Assembly (NCBI GenBank): GCA_024362935.1 | Contig: JANCRA010000066.1 | Location: 1,107,501 to 1,171,500 of the forward strand | Direction: 5' to 3' | DNA from: Setophaga petechia | Taxonomy: Eukaryota > Chordata > Aves > Passeriformes > Parulidae | Length of the DNA stretch: 64,000 nt | In this document: piece by piece, positions 1 through 12,600 of the stretch | How the letters are laid out: each line of letters opens with the position of its first letter | Numbering within the stretch: the stretch's first letter is position 1 | Translations under genes and position numbers: made by a program | Notes under the pieces: generated by a model | Told to the model about the DNA's origin: nothing | The model's database searches: none | What the model saw: the letters and a program-made list of their open reading frames with translations, nothing else

Positions 1-625
1 AGGCAGGCTCTTGAGTTTACAGAAGCTGCCTGCAGTGACAGCAGGGAAAATCCTCCTCCCACAGTGCCAGAGACCCAGGACTGGGAGGGTGGGGGTGGGT
101 TGGGAGGGACACATCCCCATTCCAACAGCCACAAGCAGTCAGTCCCACTAATCATGCCTCACCACAGCAGCCCCTGAAGCTGCTGTAATCCATCAATACC
201 TGTAACAACCAAGGACACACACAGAAACTGCACAAAAACAAGCAGCAGGGGTTAAAGCCCATCCTGCTCCAACAGGAAAAAATACAAAGATCCCTAAACA
301 CAGTGAATGATGAGAAAATCTTATATTCCCCTTGTATTTCTTTATGTTCAATTTGTTTATTTGACAAATTTCATGTGCATTATTCACCAAGACTACGATG
401 TTAATTATTTGAAGGGCTTCATTTCTCTTTGTGGGGCTTTCATTTATCATTTATAAAACAGTCACTAAAGCTAAAGGCTGAATTCTCTAAGTTCAGTGTC
501 CTCAGCAATGAGTATCTCCAGCTAGCTGTGGGATTTACTGCACTAGAGAAATGCATAAAGATACCAAAAAAACACTTCAGAGAGAAGTAAGAGTTACAGA
601 ACTCAGTAACAATTTCTTGACTTAC
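1..625 (-). other. EYA3: EYA3 intron 5, partial
   Basis: Sequence downstream of the exon 5 donor on the minus strand. I looked for the next EYA3 exon (human PYAHILSVPVSET region) and did not see it, so it lies beyond the left edge. Confidence 0.75.
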
Positions 626-692
626 TTTGCAGAATACATTTGTGAGGTATAATCATTTGATGACCTTGGGACATAATCAGTGCATGTCATAA
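626..692 (-). CDS. EYA3: EYA3 exon 5 (coding)
   Basis: 67 nt encoding MTCTDYVPRSSNDYTSQMYSA between split codons. The acceptor is a run of T ending in CAG (695-693). The donor is GTAAG directly after 626. The exon enters with two bases completing Ile and leaves with AA of a Lys codon, so the next exon, outside the window, must start in phase 2. Confidence 0.93.
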
Positions 693-3600
693 CTGAAAAA
701 AAAATAGTTTGTGTAATTACAGAGGTGCTTTCAAAACCCAACAAATAGAGACAAATATCAATACTCATGGAACATTTTAGTCAACACACAGTATTTACAA
801 AGAGTTTTTAGTGCCCTGAATATCTGTTTCAAAGCAAATTCCCAAAAACACACTGTTAACTGGCACAAAAATGTTTTGCAGAGAAGGCAGATCAGTCAGT
901 CACACCATTCCTCTCTGTGAAACAGAGTTCTTTCCCTTTATCAGCTGCTACCATCATTTTCTGCAACTGTCATAAAAACCCTTTGATTTCAGTCCTCCCC
1001 AAAACCCTGCATATTTGCCAGAGGGGCTTCATCTGCACCAAGTGTAACATTTCTCTGTTCTGGAGCAGAGACCAAACATCTGTTTTGCCAAGCTTTCCTC
1101 TTCCCCTAGGTATGCTGGAGCCATGCATGCACAGAGAACAGGCTTTCCTGCAAAAAGGAACAGCTCCAGCAAAATGAACTTAATCACAAATATCCAGGGA
1201 AGCACAGCTGCAGTGCACAAGGCTCAGAGATGCCTCTACAATAAGCTGGCAGTTACATTTAACCAGATTTTTCTGCTTCAATAAATCCACAGCAATTGCA
1301 CTCTGAAGCTGGTAACAGAGTGGCTCAGCTGGCAACCCAGGGACTGGGAAATGTTCCAGATGTTCTCAGTCAGCACAGCCCGTGGCTCTGGTACACCTTG
1401 TGTGAGATTGCTCTGTTACAGCACCCCAGGGTGGGCTGGAGATGGGGGCTTGGCCTCCTAGGGCTTCATCCAAGAGCCAATAAACACCCCTTGGATCCCA
1501 TCAGCTGATTAAATACTCAGCTGTCCATCAGAAAGCAGCAATGGCAGGAGCCCAGCACAGAATTTGGCCCCTGCACCATCTCTGACAGGAGCCCAGCACA
1601 GAATTTGTCCCCTGTAGCCTCCCTAACAGGAGCCCAGCACAGAATTTGGCTCTGTAGCCTCTCTGACAGGAGCCCAGCACAGAATTTGGCTCTGTAGCCT
1701 CTCTGACAGGAGCCCAGCACAGAATTTGGCCCTGTAGCCTCTGTGGCAGGAGCCCAGCACAGAATTTGGCCCTGTAGCTTCTGTGGCAGGAGCCCAGCAC
1801 AGAATTTGGCCCTGTAGCCTCTGTGGCAGGAGCCCAGCACAGAATTTGGCCCCTGCAGCCTCTGTGGCAGGAGCCCAGCACAGAATTTGGCCCCTGTAGC
1901 CTCTGTGGCAGGGAGCCCAGCACAGAATTTGGCCCTGTAGCCTCTGTGGCAGGAGCCCAGTACAGAATTTGGCCACTGCAGCCTCTCTGACAGGAGCCCA
2001 GCACAGAATTTGGCCCTGTAGCCTCTCTGACAGGAGCCCAGCACAGAATTTGGCCCTGTAGCCTCTCTGACAGGAGCCCAGCACAGAATTTGGCCCTGCA
2101 GCCTCTGTGGCACATGGCACCACCACAGTGCCACAAGTGCTGTGGCTGTATCTGCACAGCACACGGGTTTATCAGCTCAGACCTACAAGCACCATACCCA
2201 AACCCTCAGCAAACACAGCTGCCCTGCTGTGGATCCAGCAGATTCCCCTCTGAAAGCAAAGCACCCAGGCTTGCCCAAGAGGTAATCCAGGGTAACTGTG
2301 TAACCCCAAGGGGCCCTGCTCCCCCACACCTACCATTACAAGAGAACACATTTTCCCTCTGGAGTGACCCAATAACAGCCTCCAAAACAGGGTAAGGCAT
2401 AACAGCATACTCTGCCACAATAATGTGCTCAAAAAAGTTGGGATTTCCATACTGGACCTGCATTATTACCCTTGTATGACCACCAAGTAAACTCTCCTGA
2501 GTTACACTGAGGAAAGCAAGCCAGTGCCACAGGCAGCTCTAACCCCAACGTGCATTCTGCCACCTCAAAAACCTTCTCTTTGTGTGACCTGAACACAAGC
2601 AGATGAGAAGTACAAACCATCAACCACCTGTGCTGAACCTTCCAAATGATCCATGAACCACCCTCCTCTGCTCCTCAGTGTTTGCCTTTGCTCACAGTGT
2701 GAAGCCCACATAGCTCAAGGATACAACAGGAAACACAAACTGGGAACTTCTGCACCTAAAGGTTTTCCTCTAACACTTGTCAGTTCCCACATGTTGAGAA
2801 TTTGTAGGGTTTTTTTAAGAAAGTCAATATTCATCTGAATAGTTATGTAGTAATGGTATTTCTGGAATTTGTATTTATAAAACTGCATACAAAGAATTAG
2901 GCAATGGTGTAAAAACCAAAAAATCCCATAATAACACTGCATGCAGTTTCCAGGATTTGTAAATGGCTTATCCAGTCAGGCAGCAGGTTTTGCAGGATGA
3001 AATTTCTCATAACTCCTGCAACACCACAGGATGGATTAAAATAGCAATGATTGAATCAATTACAGTGGGAAGTTACACCTCACACACTTTCAGCTAAGGT
3101 GAGCTGACTTACACTTCAAAATATGTACTGGCAGTCAAAGCTATTCCACACAGGAATCTGACTTTCCTAATATATTCCAGCCCTCTTTTTCCAAGAGAAA
3201 GGACACACTCCACTTTTCACTCAGTGTGCAATCTCTGTATTCCCTGCCTGTTTCCTCTCTGTTTATTTCCTGAGAGCTTTCTGCAGACATTCAATACAAT
3301 TCAGAGTCTAAGATGAAGTGTATGGTATATTGCTACAAAGGACCCAACCAGCTGTGTAGAGATAATGATTTATAAAACATGTTTACAATAGGCATTACAA
3401 CTGATATTGACTCAACCCTCAAGAAGAATCATGTCTAAGGCAGATAAGACACAGCAGTACTCAAAAGCACCCAACAGGCAGCTGAGGGGCAGTGACACAA
3501 AAATATTTGTTATTAACAGATATTTCCTTACCATCAGGCATTAACACTTTGTAAACACTACAGCAAATGTTCACTTTACAACTGATAGTGAGAGCAGGCT

Positions 3601-6600
3601 AAGGATTACAAGGAGGAGACAAAGCTTGTGGTTGATGGAGCATGGTACCAGGGAAAGACAATGGGAGAATTCCAGAAATACTCACTCTCACTGGACATGG
3701 GAAGGTTTGAACCAAGGTTTGAAGATTCAGTTTTCTGATCACTGACTTCTGTGCTGCTCACATGACTGCCAGGACAAGAAATGTTCAATATTAGCATTAT
3801 GAACTCTTAAATTAACATCCTTGGCCATCATAACCCCTGGGTTCAACCTCTCTGACCAAGGCAAACTAACTCTTCACAAAACCTAGCCCTGTGCTTTTTG
3901 CTGTTTCAGGAAGAGATTCTGAGAGAGAGAGATCTGCAACTGGAATTGGACATCAAACTATGGGGTTTGAGTGGGCAGGGTGTGGTAGAGGGGGGCTGCA
4001 GGGGTGGTTTCTGTGAGAAAACACCTCTGGGCATCTCCATTCCACTCCCCCAGGCTGCAGCAGCCAGGGAAGGGCTGCCAGCAGTGCTGTGTGACCCTGC
4101 TGCCCCAGGCTCCCTGCCATGGCCACTGCCTCACTGCTGCATCTGTCCCTCAGGAGCAGAGCTGAAACATCCTGAACTGGGGGTCACTTCTGTAATTAAG
4201 TATTTGCAGGTTACTGGATTATTCTGGATTTGTTCCACGTTGTTTCAGTTCCACGTTGATGTTGCTTTGTTCGTGTACAGAGCAGGAAGTACAGGTAATT
4301 TCTGAATGAAACAGTTTTGTCCTTGATTATTGCCTTCCAGGTTTTAGTTTTATTATTGCTAGGTCTGCAACACAGCTTTCCATGAAGTTTTGAGCCATCT
4401 GTGTGTTGTTGTGACATTCTGAGACTGCAGTTTCTCCAGGTGAAGGAGCCAAAGGAACTGCCCCTTGCAGCTCAGGTGAGCACCAAGCACGGTGCTCTCT
4501 GCCTCCCCCCATCACCTGACTCCATTCAGCATCCCAACAAAAACAACTGCACAGGTTTGTGTTGGATGAGCAAATTCAACTCTCAAGAAGAGCCTAAAGG
4601 TGTCTGAGCTGAACTACACAGGCAGCAGGAGGCTGTATGAGAAATAAACCCAAATCTTGCAACACCTTTCCCCACCCATCCCTGCTTTCTGGGCCCAACT
4701 AAACTGATTTTTTCTCCCTCCTTCCCCTCCTGCAGTGCAGAGAAAAGGGAGAAACAGGTCCAATAAATTCTTTTAAATTAATCCATTGGTCAAACTTAAA
4801 ATCATGAATAGCCTTATCAAAACAGAGCAAGAATATTTAAACAGAATATTTAATCAAGTTAGAAACACAACTTTATCCCACCCCTCTCTTCTGTTTTTAA
4901 ATACTGATGTCCACAATTTTAAAATCCAAGGATGTTCATCCTCAAATCTTGAGCTCCCTGTGCCCATAGGGAAGGTGTGGTTGTGCTGAAGCAGAGTGAC
5001 ACTGAGGGAGAAGGGAGAGCCCCCCAATGTGCTCAGATCTCTCTACCCAGGAGAGGGAAAACCCCCCCCCCAGGATCTGATTTCTCTGACTCAGATGGGT
5101 CAGAAAGGGAGCTGGTGGGATTAGATCAAAATTTGAATTTTGAGAATACAGAACACGACCACTCCTGCAGAAATGGTGGCTCCTCCTTGCTCTTACTGGA
5201 ACAGCAGAGACTCCAAAAAGAAATCTTTGCTCACTGAATTTGCTGCTACTCAGAGAAGCAGAATGAATCCTAATATAGCTATTCTAATAAAAATAGTTAA
5301 TTCCTAAATACAATACCCATCAAAAAGCATCTGCTGAGGCTAAAAATAATATCACACAACAGCTTTAAATAGGAGAGGCTACAATTGAAGAGTTTCATTT
5401 CTCAAAGCAGTTATTCACAGAGTTTCAGTAAGAACAGTAGTACAGATATTATGAAAATATCCTGAGTCTCACCAATTTAAATGCATGCTATTTCAGTCTC
5501 CTTCTGTGAAAGACAGATGTGCTGATGCCATTAAAACTCTTTGTGGCCAAGTTTTATAAAAGCTTTATACCACAGGGCTAGTTAATTAATTTTTATTGAG
5601 AATTTAATCAAAATTATACCAAATCCAAATACAACTTTATTTTCCATAGCTCTGTAAAAAAAATAAATCAAGAGGCAAATTTCTAAAATGAAAGCCTTAT
5701 AATTGTAAAAGACCATAAAGAACTGTTCCACACTAAAATCAAATTTAAAATCCCATACCTCAGGCTCTGGTCTCTGGATTCTTGCATCTTGGCTTTTTTC
5801 ACCTGCAAAAATAAAAATGTTCAGAGCTACAGCTAACACAAGCTGGAGGGTTCACAGTGGTGGCTGAATGTCCTGCACTCCAGAACTCACCAGTGTAACC
5901 ATGGGCTCTTCCTCTCAAAACAAGTTTTTTCCTAATTAGAAAACAAGGGCTATCACTGGATCTTGTACAGCAGAATTGTGATGTCTGTGACATTAGTAAC
6001 AGGTGCTGAGATATAAAGCCACAAAAATGACTGGTAAGGATAATTTTGTGGAAATTGAATAAAACAGTCATAAATTTTAAGAAAATCTTATTCTGCACAG
6101 ATTCAGCACAAACTTTGCTCTTTCCCCCCTATATTTTAATATTGCAAAAAGATAGGAACATGAATGCTTTTTCTGTAATAAATTAGGAGTTTTGACTCCT
6201 GATTTAAACCAATACAGCACTTTTCCTCATTTTGGAGCTGGATCCTGCTCCTGTACAGGGTATTACACCACTGACAGCTCTGCCTTGAACACAAATTTGG
6301 TTTCTGCAGGCTACAAACATTACAGTGAAACCCTCAGAAGGATGCCAGGGTGAGTTTCTCCTGCAAGAACATGTCATCCCCACCTCACTCATTGATTATG
6401 ATCCATTTAGCCTCACATTCTGACACAGAATGACTGACTGATTATCACTGGTATTCTTAGAAGAAATTACCAAGAAAATCTTTAGTTGAATATTACAGCA
6501 GAATCTGCTTAAAGGACACACCACTGAAAATTAGCTGTACCCTATCTCTCATGCTCTAAAGAATAAAGACAGTTTTCATTATATTAGGATGTATTTAGAG

Positions 6601-9600
6601 AGATTTCCCTTTTTAGTACAGGGAATTCATTTTTAAACTCCTCAAACAGCTGGAGTACAAACTACATGGTTTTGCTGCTTAGTTTCACATTTTGTGGATA
6701 TTACTCAAGCCCATCATATGCAGGTTGTGGCAAGACAAGTTCTGAATAATTTTACATTTTCAATTCATTTGATTTTGTTCCTAAATCATAAAATTGCATA
6801 AATGACATTACAATGTATTTTCTAACTAGTTAACTGAAGAATATTAAATTCTCACATTAAAAAGGCATCAAAATCTATTCAATTACAACACACCCAAAGT
6901 ACCCTCAAGCACATTATTCTGTTTCTGTGTGCATTTAACAAGGTATCCAAGATTACAAGCATCACTCCCATTGTAACTTGGCAATTTCTTGTTGAGTTTG
7001 TGCCAGGTTTATTTTGGGAACAAAACATTAATAGAAACAATTCTGCTTAATTCCTACACTATTATGTTTTAGATACACAATTTAATTAAACTCATAATGT
7101 ACTGATAATTCTCTACCCAACACTTCCATGCTGTGTTAATATCAGTTATTGATAATGCAAACACTATTGCAAATATTTCACATACATGTGGAATAACCTT
7201 CAGACATGCTTCCCTACCCCAACCTCCTGCTACATCAGTCATTTAAAAATGACATTTAAAAGTGCCTTCCACTTGTGGAAACAATCAATCACAGCATCTT
7301 TCCAAGATCTCAAGCATAAGAAGAATTAAAGACTATACACTCTGTAATACCCAGCATGCTGAACTTGCCCCTAAAATAGTGAATTTTATTTTCTATACAA
7401 CAGGCTTGAGATAAGTCTGGTTTTCTGAGTAATCCTTTTGCATAGAAACATCATAAAGTTCAAGAATTTATAACTACTCCTTTCTTACTACTGCCTGTAC
7501 AATTATAGTAAATTAAATGTACAGCACATTTTACGAACAACAAAATGCTTTTTGTCCTCTGGATAAATACACTAAGTCTAAGCCTTCTTTTCCAATATTA
7601 GTTCAAATAACTGTATACCAAAATTGTGAGATCACGAATTTGTTTTAGATTTTCATTTTCAGCCTTTTTTAAATATACTTACTGGTTGCTCGGGTAAGTC
7701 TTGTGGCTCTTCCATGGGTATTACTATTATTTTAATGCTCAAATGATTCAAATTGTGTGTTCCTCAGCAGTCTTCAAGCCCTGTTAAAAAAAGGTGTTCA
7801 TGGCTTTATGTACTTTTTGGGGGCTTATCATGTAGGCTATCAGAGAATATTAATTGTTGTATACTCCTCCCCTAAAACTCGTGTGGCCATCTCCCAAATA
7901 AAATACAAAATTCATATATGGAAAGATTTCATAAACAAGGGATTTAGCTTTAAGCTTTGAAGATACAGATTTTTCATGCACATGGTACATTTCTACATCA
8001 TTTGCTCGGACCACGCTGACTGCAGAAGCTAACACACTAATCAGACACGTGCACCATGATTTTAAAGACAGTTTAAATGATCAAGTCTGGTCTACTAGGT
8101 CAGTAAACAGCATGATTCAATCTAACCTGTTTTAATTTAGAACATTTATATAACAATCAAAAAAAAAAATCAGGACAAGACTGTACACCTAAATGCATTT
8201 ACACACAGTGCTGTTCCCCACCAAATTCACAAAGCAAGTTCATTATTGCAACTGCACCTTCCAAAAAGAGAAGTTTGATGAAATTTTATAAAAGAATTTT
8301 TATTTTGGAAGCATTTAGCGGAGAGATCTTATATACTACATCAAAAAGCTGCTGCTTTCCAGGGACTTAAAATCACGAAAAAGAAATTTTGCATAATGTT
8401 TTCACAACCTGATTAACTTTTGCAATTTGCTGGGCAAAAGAGAAAAGCCTGTGTCCTCCTGGCTTCCCCCTGTGCCCACCTGATGTGCACGAGCAGTTTG
8501 AGCTGTGATTTTGTTCTTTCTACAAAGATTTTGTTCTTTTCTATCTCATTTTGGAGCTACTTTATCAAAACCAACCCCAACCTCTTCAGGGCATCCTTCC
8601 CTGAGCTGCCTCCTCTGCCACAGACCCACAGAGCACAACTTCAGGGGATTGCAGAAATTAGCAGAAATGCTGAAAAACTCTTGGTGGGTTGGAGAAGTTA
8701 AATCCAGAGACTTTCTGTGCTGAGCTACAACCTATTCCTGCCTCCACAGGCACAAAGTGTGTGCAGAAATGTGAAAATGCTTTTTTACACACCACTCCTT
8801 CCTCTAGGACCTTCTATTCCCCCACCCTGCCCGGAGTACTCGGGCACCTGCAAACCACGGGGTTACCCCCACACAAAGGGACTGAACTGGTTTATTAAAA
8901 AAACAACTTTCAACTTTCTGGTGTCCTGAAAAGCACAGCTGTGTCCCTTTCTGGTGTCCTGAACAGCATGGCAGTGTCCCCTGGCTGCTCCTGCCAGACC
9001 TACTGACCCTGGCAGCACGTGCAGCGCCCGCAGCCCGGCCCCACGTGCCAGCCCCGGGGATGCTGCACAGCCTGCAGCAATTCCAAACGAACCACGGACA
9101 CACAAAAGGTTTCTCCCTCGTTTGAGGGCAGGTCTTACGTGCCAGGGTGGATTGGATGTGGCAGGATAACGTTTCATTGAGGGTTTGAGGATTTTGCAAG
9201 GCTGCCGCCCCTCTAATCAAAGCTACTTACCCTTATTGCCTGAACTCGAATTCACAATTAGTCTTTTCCATAATTTAGGTTCTTTGGAAGTGACCCTGTT
9301 CACAACACACAAGTCTACAATACAAAACACTACTGTCACATTTCCAGTTTTTCCTCCACCAGTTTCAATCAGTTTTATTTTAAATATAAAACTTATTTAT
9401 TTTTAACCTAAAAATTAGGACTGAAGAGAAACTCTGCCACTCAGAGATTATACAAAGGAGCACAAAATACAATGGCCAAGAGCAAGAAGATCTGAAATTT
9501 ATTCCTGTCCCTCATCCTTCACTTCTGTTATTTAACACTGTTTTGCTGTGTAATTTCATAGAAGAATCCCAAACGAAACTCTTCAGTACAGAAAAATATC

Positions 9601-12600
9601 TTACATTCCACTGATCCATACAGCAATAACTTCCCATGCCATGCTTTGCTTAAAAATTATGAGTAGTCCTTTAATTTTGGTTATTAGAAGGATTTAAATA
9701 ATTACAAAGACAAAAAGATTCTTAGAGTCCCACTGGAATATCTTACACATGTGAGGAAAACACTCTTTCCAAATAAGCTGGGCATCTCGTAGCACCTGGA
9801 AGCAATGATTGAACCAAAGCAAACAACCAGAAAGTGTTCAGAAGGCAGAACTTGAAGTGAGAAGTGAGAAAAGAAGTGAGAATTCCAAGTGAGAATTTGG
9901 CCTAGGGTGGTTTGTGCCTTCCCTGTAGCTGCAGGAACAGCAGCAGGGGCAGAGATGACACCTCACACTCCAGGGGTGCTGGGGGTGCACAGACCCAGCA
10001 GCTGAGGGAAATGGAGGCACTGAGCTCCAGTCTGAGAGCACGGGGTGAGGGCATCCTCCCACAGCAGCAGCAGCTTTCCCACACCCCAACAGAGTTAAAT
10101 AACAGCAAGGAAAAAAAGGGAGAGCTCCTGCCTCTCCCAGCCTCCTGCACCCCACTCCTGCCCGCCTCTCAGTGCCTCCTCCCTGGCCTCCAGAGGCTTG
10201 TGAGGTTGAACAGCAGACTGGACGTAGGATCTGCCGAGGGAAAAGAAAGAGAAAGAAAAGAAAAACCAGAGAGACCCAAGCAGAGTCTTTCTGCTGAGCT
10301 GATGACAGAAAGGTCAGCTCTGTTCCAGGGGAGCCAGCAGGATGAGGGTCAGGAAAAACACCCAAGCAGAGCAGCAGGATGCCCCTTTTCAGCCACAGCC
10401 ATGGGAAATTAAACCAAAATTTTATCATCTACTTGATGTTCCACTTTGACAAAGCAGAGACATGACAGTGATAAAAATATCCAACAGCCTTTTCACCTGT
10501 ACCACCCACTCAGTCACCAGGGTCACACAGAGCAGGCACACAGCTCCCTGTGGCTGGGCACAGAGTCCCTGGAGCATGGCATGGCATGGCATGGCATGGC
10601 ACGAACCTCTCCCTGAGGCTGAGGGAAGCTGCTGGCAGCTCCAAGGCTGAACCCACCAGAGGATCCTGCTCCTGCCCCATTCACATCCCTAACAGCCCTC
10701 TCCAGCACAGCTAACCCCAGCCAGCCCCAGCCCTTGGTGGGTACCTGCCCCAGGGCCCCAAACCCCTCCAGGTGCTCTTGGACCCCTCCTCACCCACTAT
10801 GAGAGCTCTGAACCACCCAGAGCTTGGCTTCCCCAAAAATCCAACCCAGCATCCTGAACCTGCTCAGCCTGAGCTGCCTCAGAGGAGCACACTGAGCCAG
10901 CAGCTCACCAGCAACCAAGATGATTTTTAAAAACTGAAAATACACAATGCTGATTTTTGTTGGGGTTTTTGGTTGATTTGGGGTTTTTTTCAAATCAAAT
11001 CTCAAAATTAGATTTAAACTCGTATAAAACTCACGTTAACTGCACTTCAGGTAAGCTTTATTCTTTTTTTACACATTACTACAGAACATTTTTAAACCCT
11101 AAGTGAACACAACAGCAGAGGCATCAAAGGTTCAGGAGGTGAGGATGCTTCTGTGGGCCACTGGGTTTGTGAATGAGAAAAACAGCAAAAAATGGAAGCA
11201 AGTGTGCAAGAAGCCATTAAATGGGCTGCTGCAATGAAAGAAACACTCAGAAAAATGAGCCCATTGTTCTGCTTCTGGAAACCAGCAAAGTACCACACTT
11301 TTTTGCTTTATGGGATGATTTTTGTTAATTACCTGATGAAAACTATTCTGTAATACATGAATTAAACACCAGGTTTTATTTGATCTAGACTTGCTTGGAA
11401 TAACCACACTGTTTAATTCCAGCTTGCATGGAACACCAACAATGCAAAATAATAAGAATTGGGTTGGTGTGTAATTTTATTTTGTTTGCTCAATTTAAGG
11501 AGCCACATTATCCAAACTTCAAACCAGAAGGCCTCAGAGCAGAGGTATGGGCTGCAGAATCCCTCTCAGCAGCTGCCTGCTGCTCTGCACATCCTGATGC
11601 CAATAATTCACTATTAAAAGCCCTGGCAAGTGATCTCCAGTTTCTTGCACTAAATCCTGTTTTAAAAATCCTAAAATACAAAGCCCAGCTTGGTCAGACT
11701 TTCTCAAACTAGATGCTCTGGATAGAATTTCTGAAAGCTGCCTGCTATGAGCAGCACCTGGATGGACTGCTATTTACTTTCAGCTTGTGCTTTTCAAGCC
11801 CATCTGCCTTGGCTTTGAATATAAAGTTTCATGCAAGAAACAGTTCTCCCAAGCTGCAAATAATTAAAGTCAGGATGCTGTGATAAAACCAACATGCAGT
11901 AATTATACTGATTAGAAAAAAAAAGCTAATAACTATGGTTTTATATTACTTTAAAACAGTCACTATTTCCCTAGGAACAAAGTTTTGATTGGGGTAATGA
12001 AATTACCTCTATTAAACAGTGTTGGAATAAAATCACAGGATCATTTATTTTAGAAAAGACCTCCAAGATCATTAAGTCCCACCAATACCCAGCACTGCCA
12101 AGGCCACCACTAACCCATGTCCCCAAGTGCCTTTTCTTTAAACCCCTCAAGGGATGGTGACTCCACCTCTGCCCTGGGCAGCTGTGCCAGGGCTGGATAT
12201 CCCTTTCAGGGAAGAAATTTCCCCAAATATCCACTCTAAACCTTCCCTGGCACAGTGTCAGGCCATTTTCTCTTGTCCTGTCCCTTGTCCCCTGGGGGCA
12301 GAGCCTGATCCCACCTGGCTCCATCTGCTGTCAGGGAGCTGTGGAGAGCAAGAAGATCCTCCCAAGCCTCCTTTTCTCCAGGCAGAGCCACACCAGCTTC
12401 CCTGCAGCTCTAACGAGCTGCTCCTCATCAGAGCTGTGCTTCAGCCTCTCCCCCAGCTCTGTTCCCTTCTCTGAACATGCTCCGGCCCTTCAACACCTGT
12501 ATTGTAGTGAGGGATCCAAAACTGAACCCAAAAGAGGGGGAAATCACTTCCCTATTCCTTGACACACCATTTCTCACACAGGCCAGGATGCCCTTGGCAT

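Noticed and set aside
1517..2164. Open frames of 179-215 codons in all three minus-strand frames
   Set aside because: They arise from the 40-bp minisatellite, whose shifting period keeps every frame open; repeated CAGLL/SVLGS peptides are artefacts.
9838..10428. 196-codon minus frame and 166-codon plus frame in EYA3 intron 1
   Set aside because: Overlapping antisense frames in CAG/CTG-rich intron with no recognisable domain.
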